Positions 63,679 through 64,000 of a stretch of 64,000 nt of DNA are shown here, piece by piece. The DNA comes from Citrus sinensis (lineage: Eukaryota > Streptophyta > Magnoliopsida > Sapindales > Rutaceae). The stretch spans positions 186,001-250,000 of the forward strand of contig NC_068563.1 of assembly GCF_022201045.2 (NCBI RefSeq), in the 5' to 3' direction. How positions within the stretch are numbered: position 1 is the stretch's first letter; each line of letters starts with the position of its first letter. The position numbers and the translations under genes are program-made. Below the pieces are notes generated by a model. The model had not been told where the DNA came from and did no database searches. It saw only the letters and a program-made list of their open reading frames with translations.

Positions 63679-63983
63679 ATGGCAGATGTATTGAGGTCAG
63701 GTATAGTTCACTGCAACGACACCTGCGGCTGCCCTGTGCCTTGTCCCGGAGGTGCTGCGTGCAGGTCTGTGATACGAGTTTAATTTTTTCTCTCTGTATT
63801 AACTTAAATGTTATTGAATGCTTTTGCAGCTGCTCAACTGTGGCCTATATCGAGTACAATCACAAGTGTTGCTCATGCGGGGGGCATTGCAGCTGTAATC
63901 CTTGCACATGCAGTAAGATTCAAGCTAATAAAATCTGCAAGGCTCATTGTAGTTGCGGCACTGCTTGCAAATGCCCCACTTGA
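63679..63983 (+). CDS. Type 4 (Ec) metallothionein, copy 3
   Basis: Two exons, 63679-63764 and 63830-63983, give an intact 79-aa protein. It starts MADVLRSGIVHCNDTCGC and has the three Cys blocks CNDTCGCPVPCPGGAAC, CCSCGGHCSCNPCTC and CKAHCSCGTACKCPT. It lacks the final Cys-Asn-Ser-Ala-Ala tail of copy 1: a TGA follows CPT directly, so the last Cys of the third block is missing. The intron is in the same place as in copy 1. The block-1 to exon-2 junction gives Ser in place of Arg. Closer to copy 2 (MADVLR start) than to copy 1, suggesting the two arose by a later duplication. Confidence 0.88.
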
Positions 63984-64000
63984 AATGCCTGATCTTAATT

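Overview
This is a plant nuclear window, and a eudicot is by far the best fit. Almost every gene has spliced, AT-rich GT..AG introns, and the products are plant-specific: a xylem cysteine protease, an alpha-expansin, EXORDIUM, DYW-class PPR, plastid GluRS and Ec-type metallothioneins. Protein resemblance suggests a woody rosid such as Citrus, but that is inference. Exon boundaries were placed by eye from splice sites, reading-frame phase and recalled homologues; most models keep phase through every exon.

Left third (1-20 kb): the last exons of a CMP-sialic-acid-type nucleotide-sugar transporter; an XCP1-like xylem protease (+); a DUF89 damage-control phosphatase (-, 12 exons); a polygalacturonase (-); a small coiled-coil protein (-) diverging from a REME1-like mitochondrial RNA-editing PPR protein (+); and an aminoacylase-1-like M20 peptidase (-). 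A non-autonomous hAT element follows.

Middle (19.8-41 kb): an unrecognised 201-aa plant protein (+); an EXPA20-like expansin (+); a THA8-like plastid splicing PPR protein (-) head to head with plastid/mitochondrial glutamyl-tRNA synthetase (+, 13 exons); then a large ARF-GEF gene of the BIG1 type (+, 11 exons) carrying an unusual 11-residue tandem repeat. Downstream lie stacked small transposons.

Right third (42-64 kb): an F-box protein (-); N-acetylglucosaminyltransferase I/CGL1 (-, 18 exons) with a minor-class AT-AC intron; an AVT3-like vacuolar amino-acid transporter (+); a GC-rich EXORDIUM-like gene (+); a long gene-poor stretch; and a tandem array of three type-4 (Ec) metallothionein genes, the middle one a pseudogene, with a fossil Ty1/copia fragment between copies two and three.

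Recalled Arabidopsis locus numbers suggest ancestral gene order: the left block resembles At4g35335-At4g35360, the middle-right genes At4g38200-At4g38250, and the AVT3-metallothionein pair At2g42005-At2g42000. The genes are otherwise independent housekeeping, cell-wall, organelle and secretory-pathway genes, not a pathway cluster. I saw no tRNA, rRNA, CRISPR or organellar insertion.
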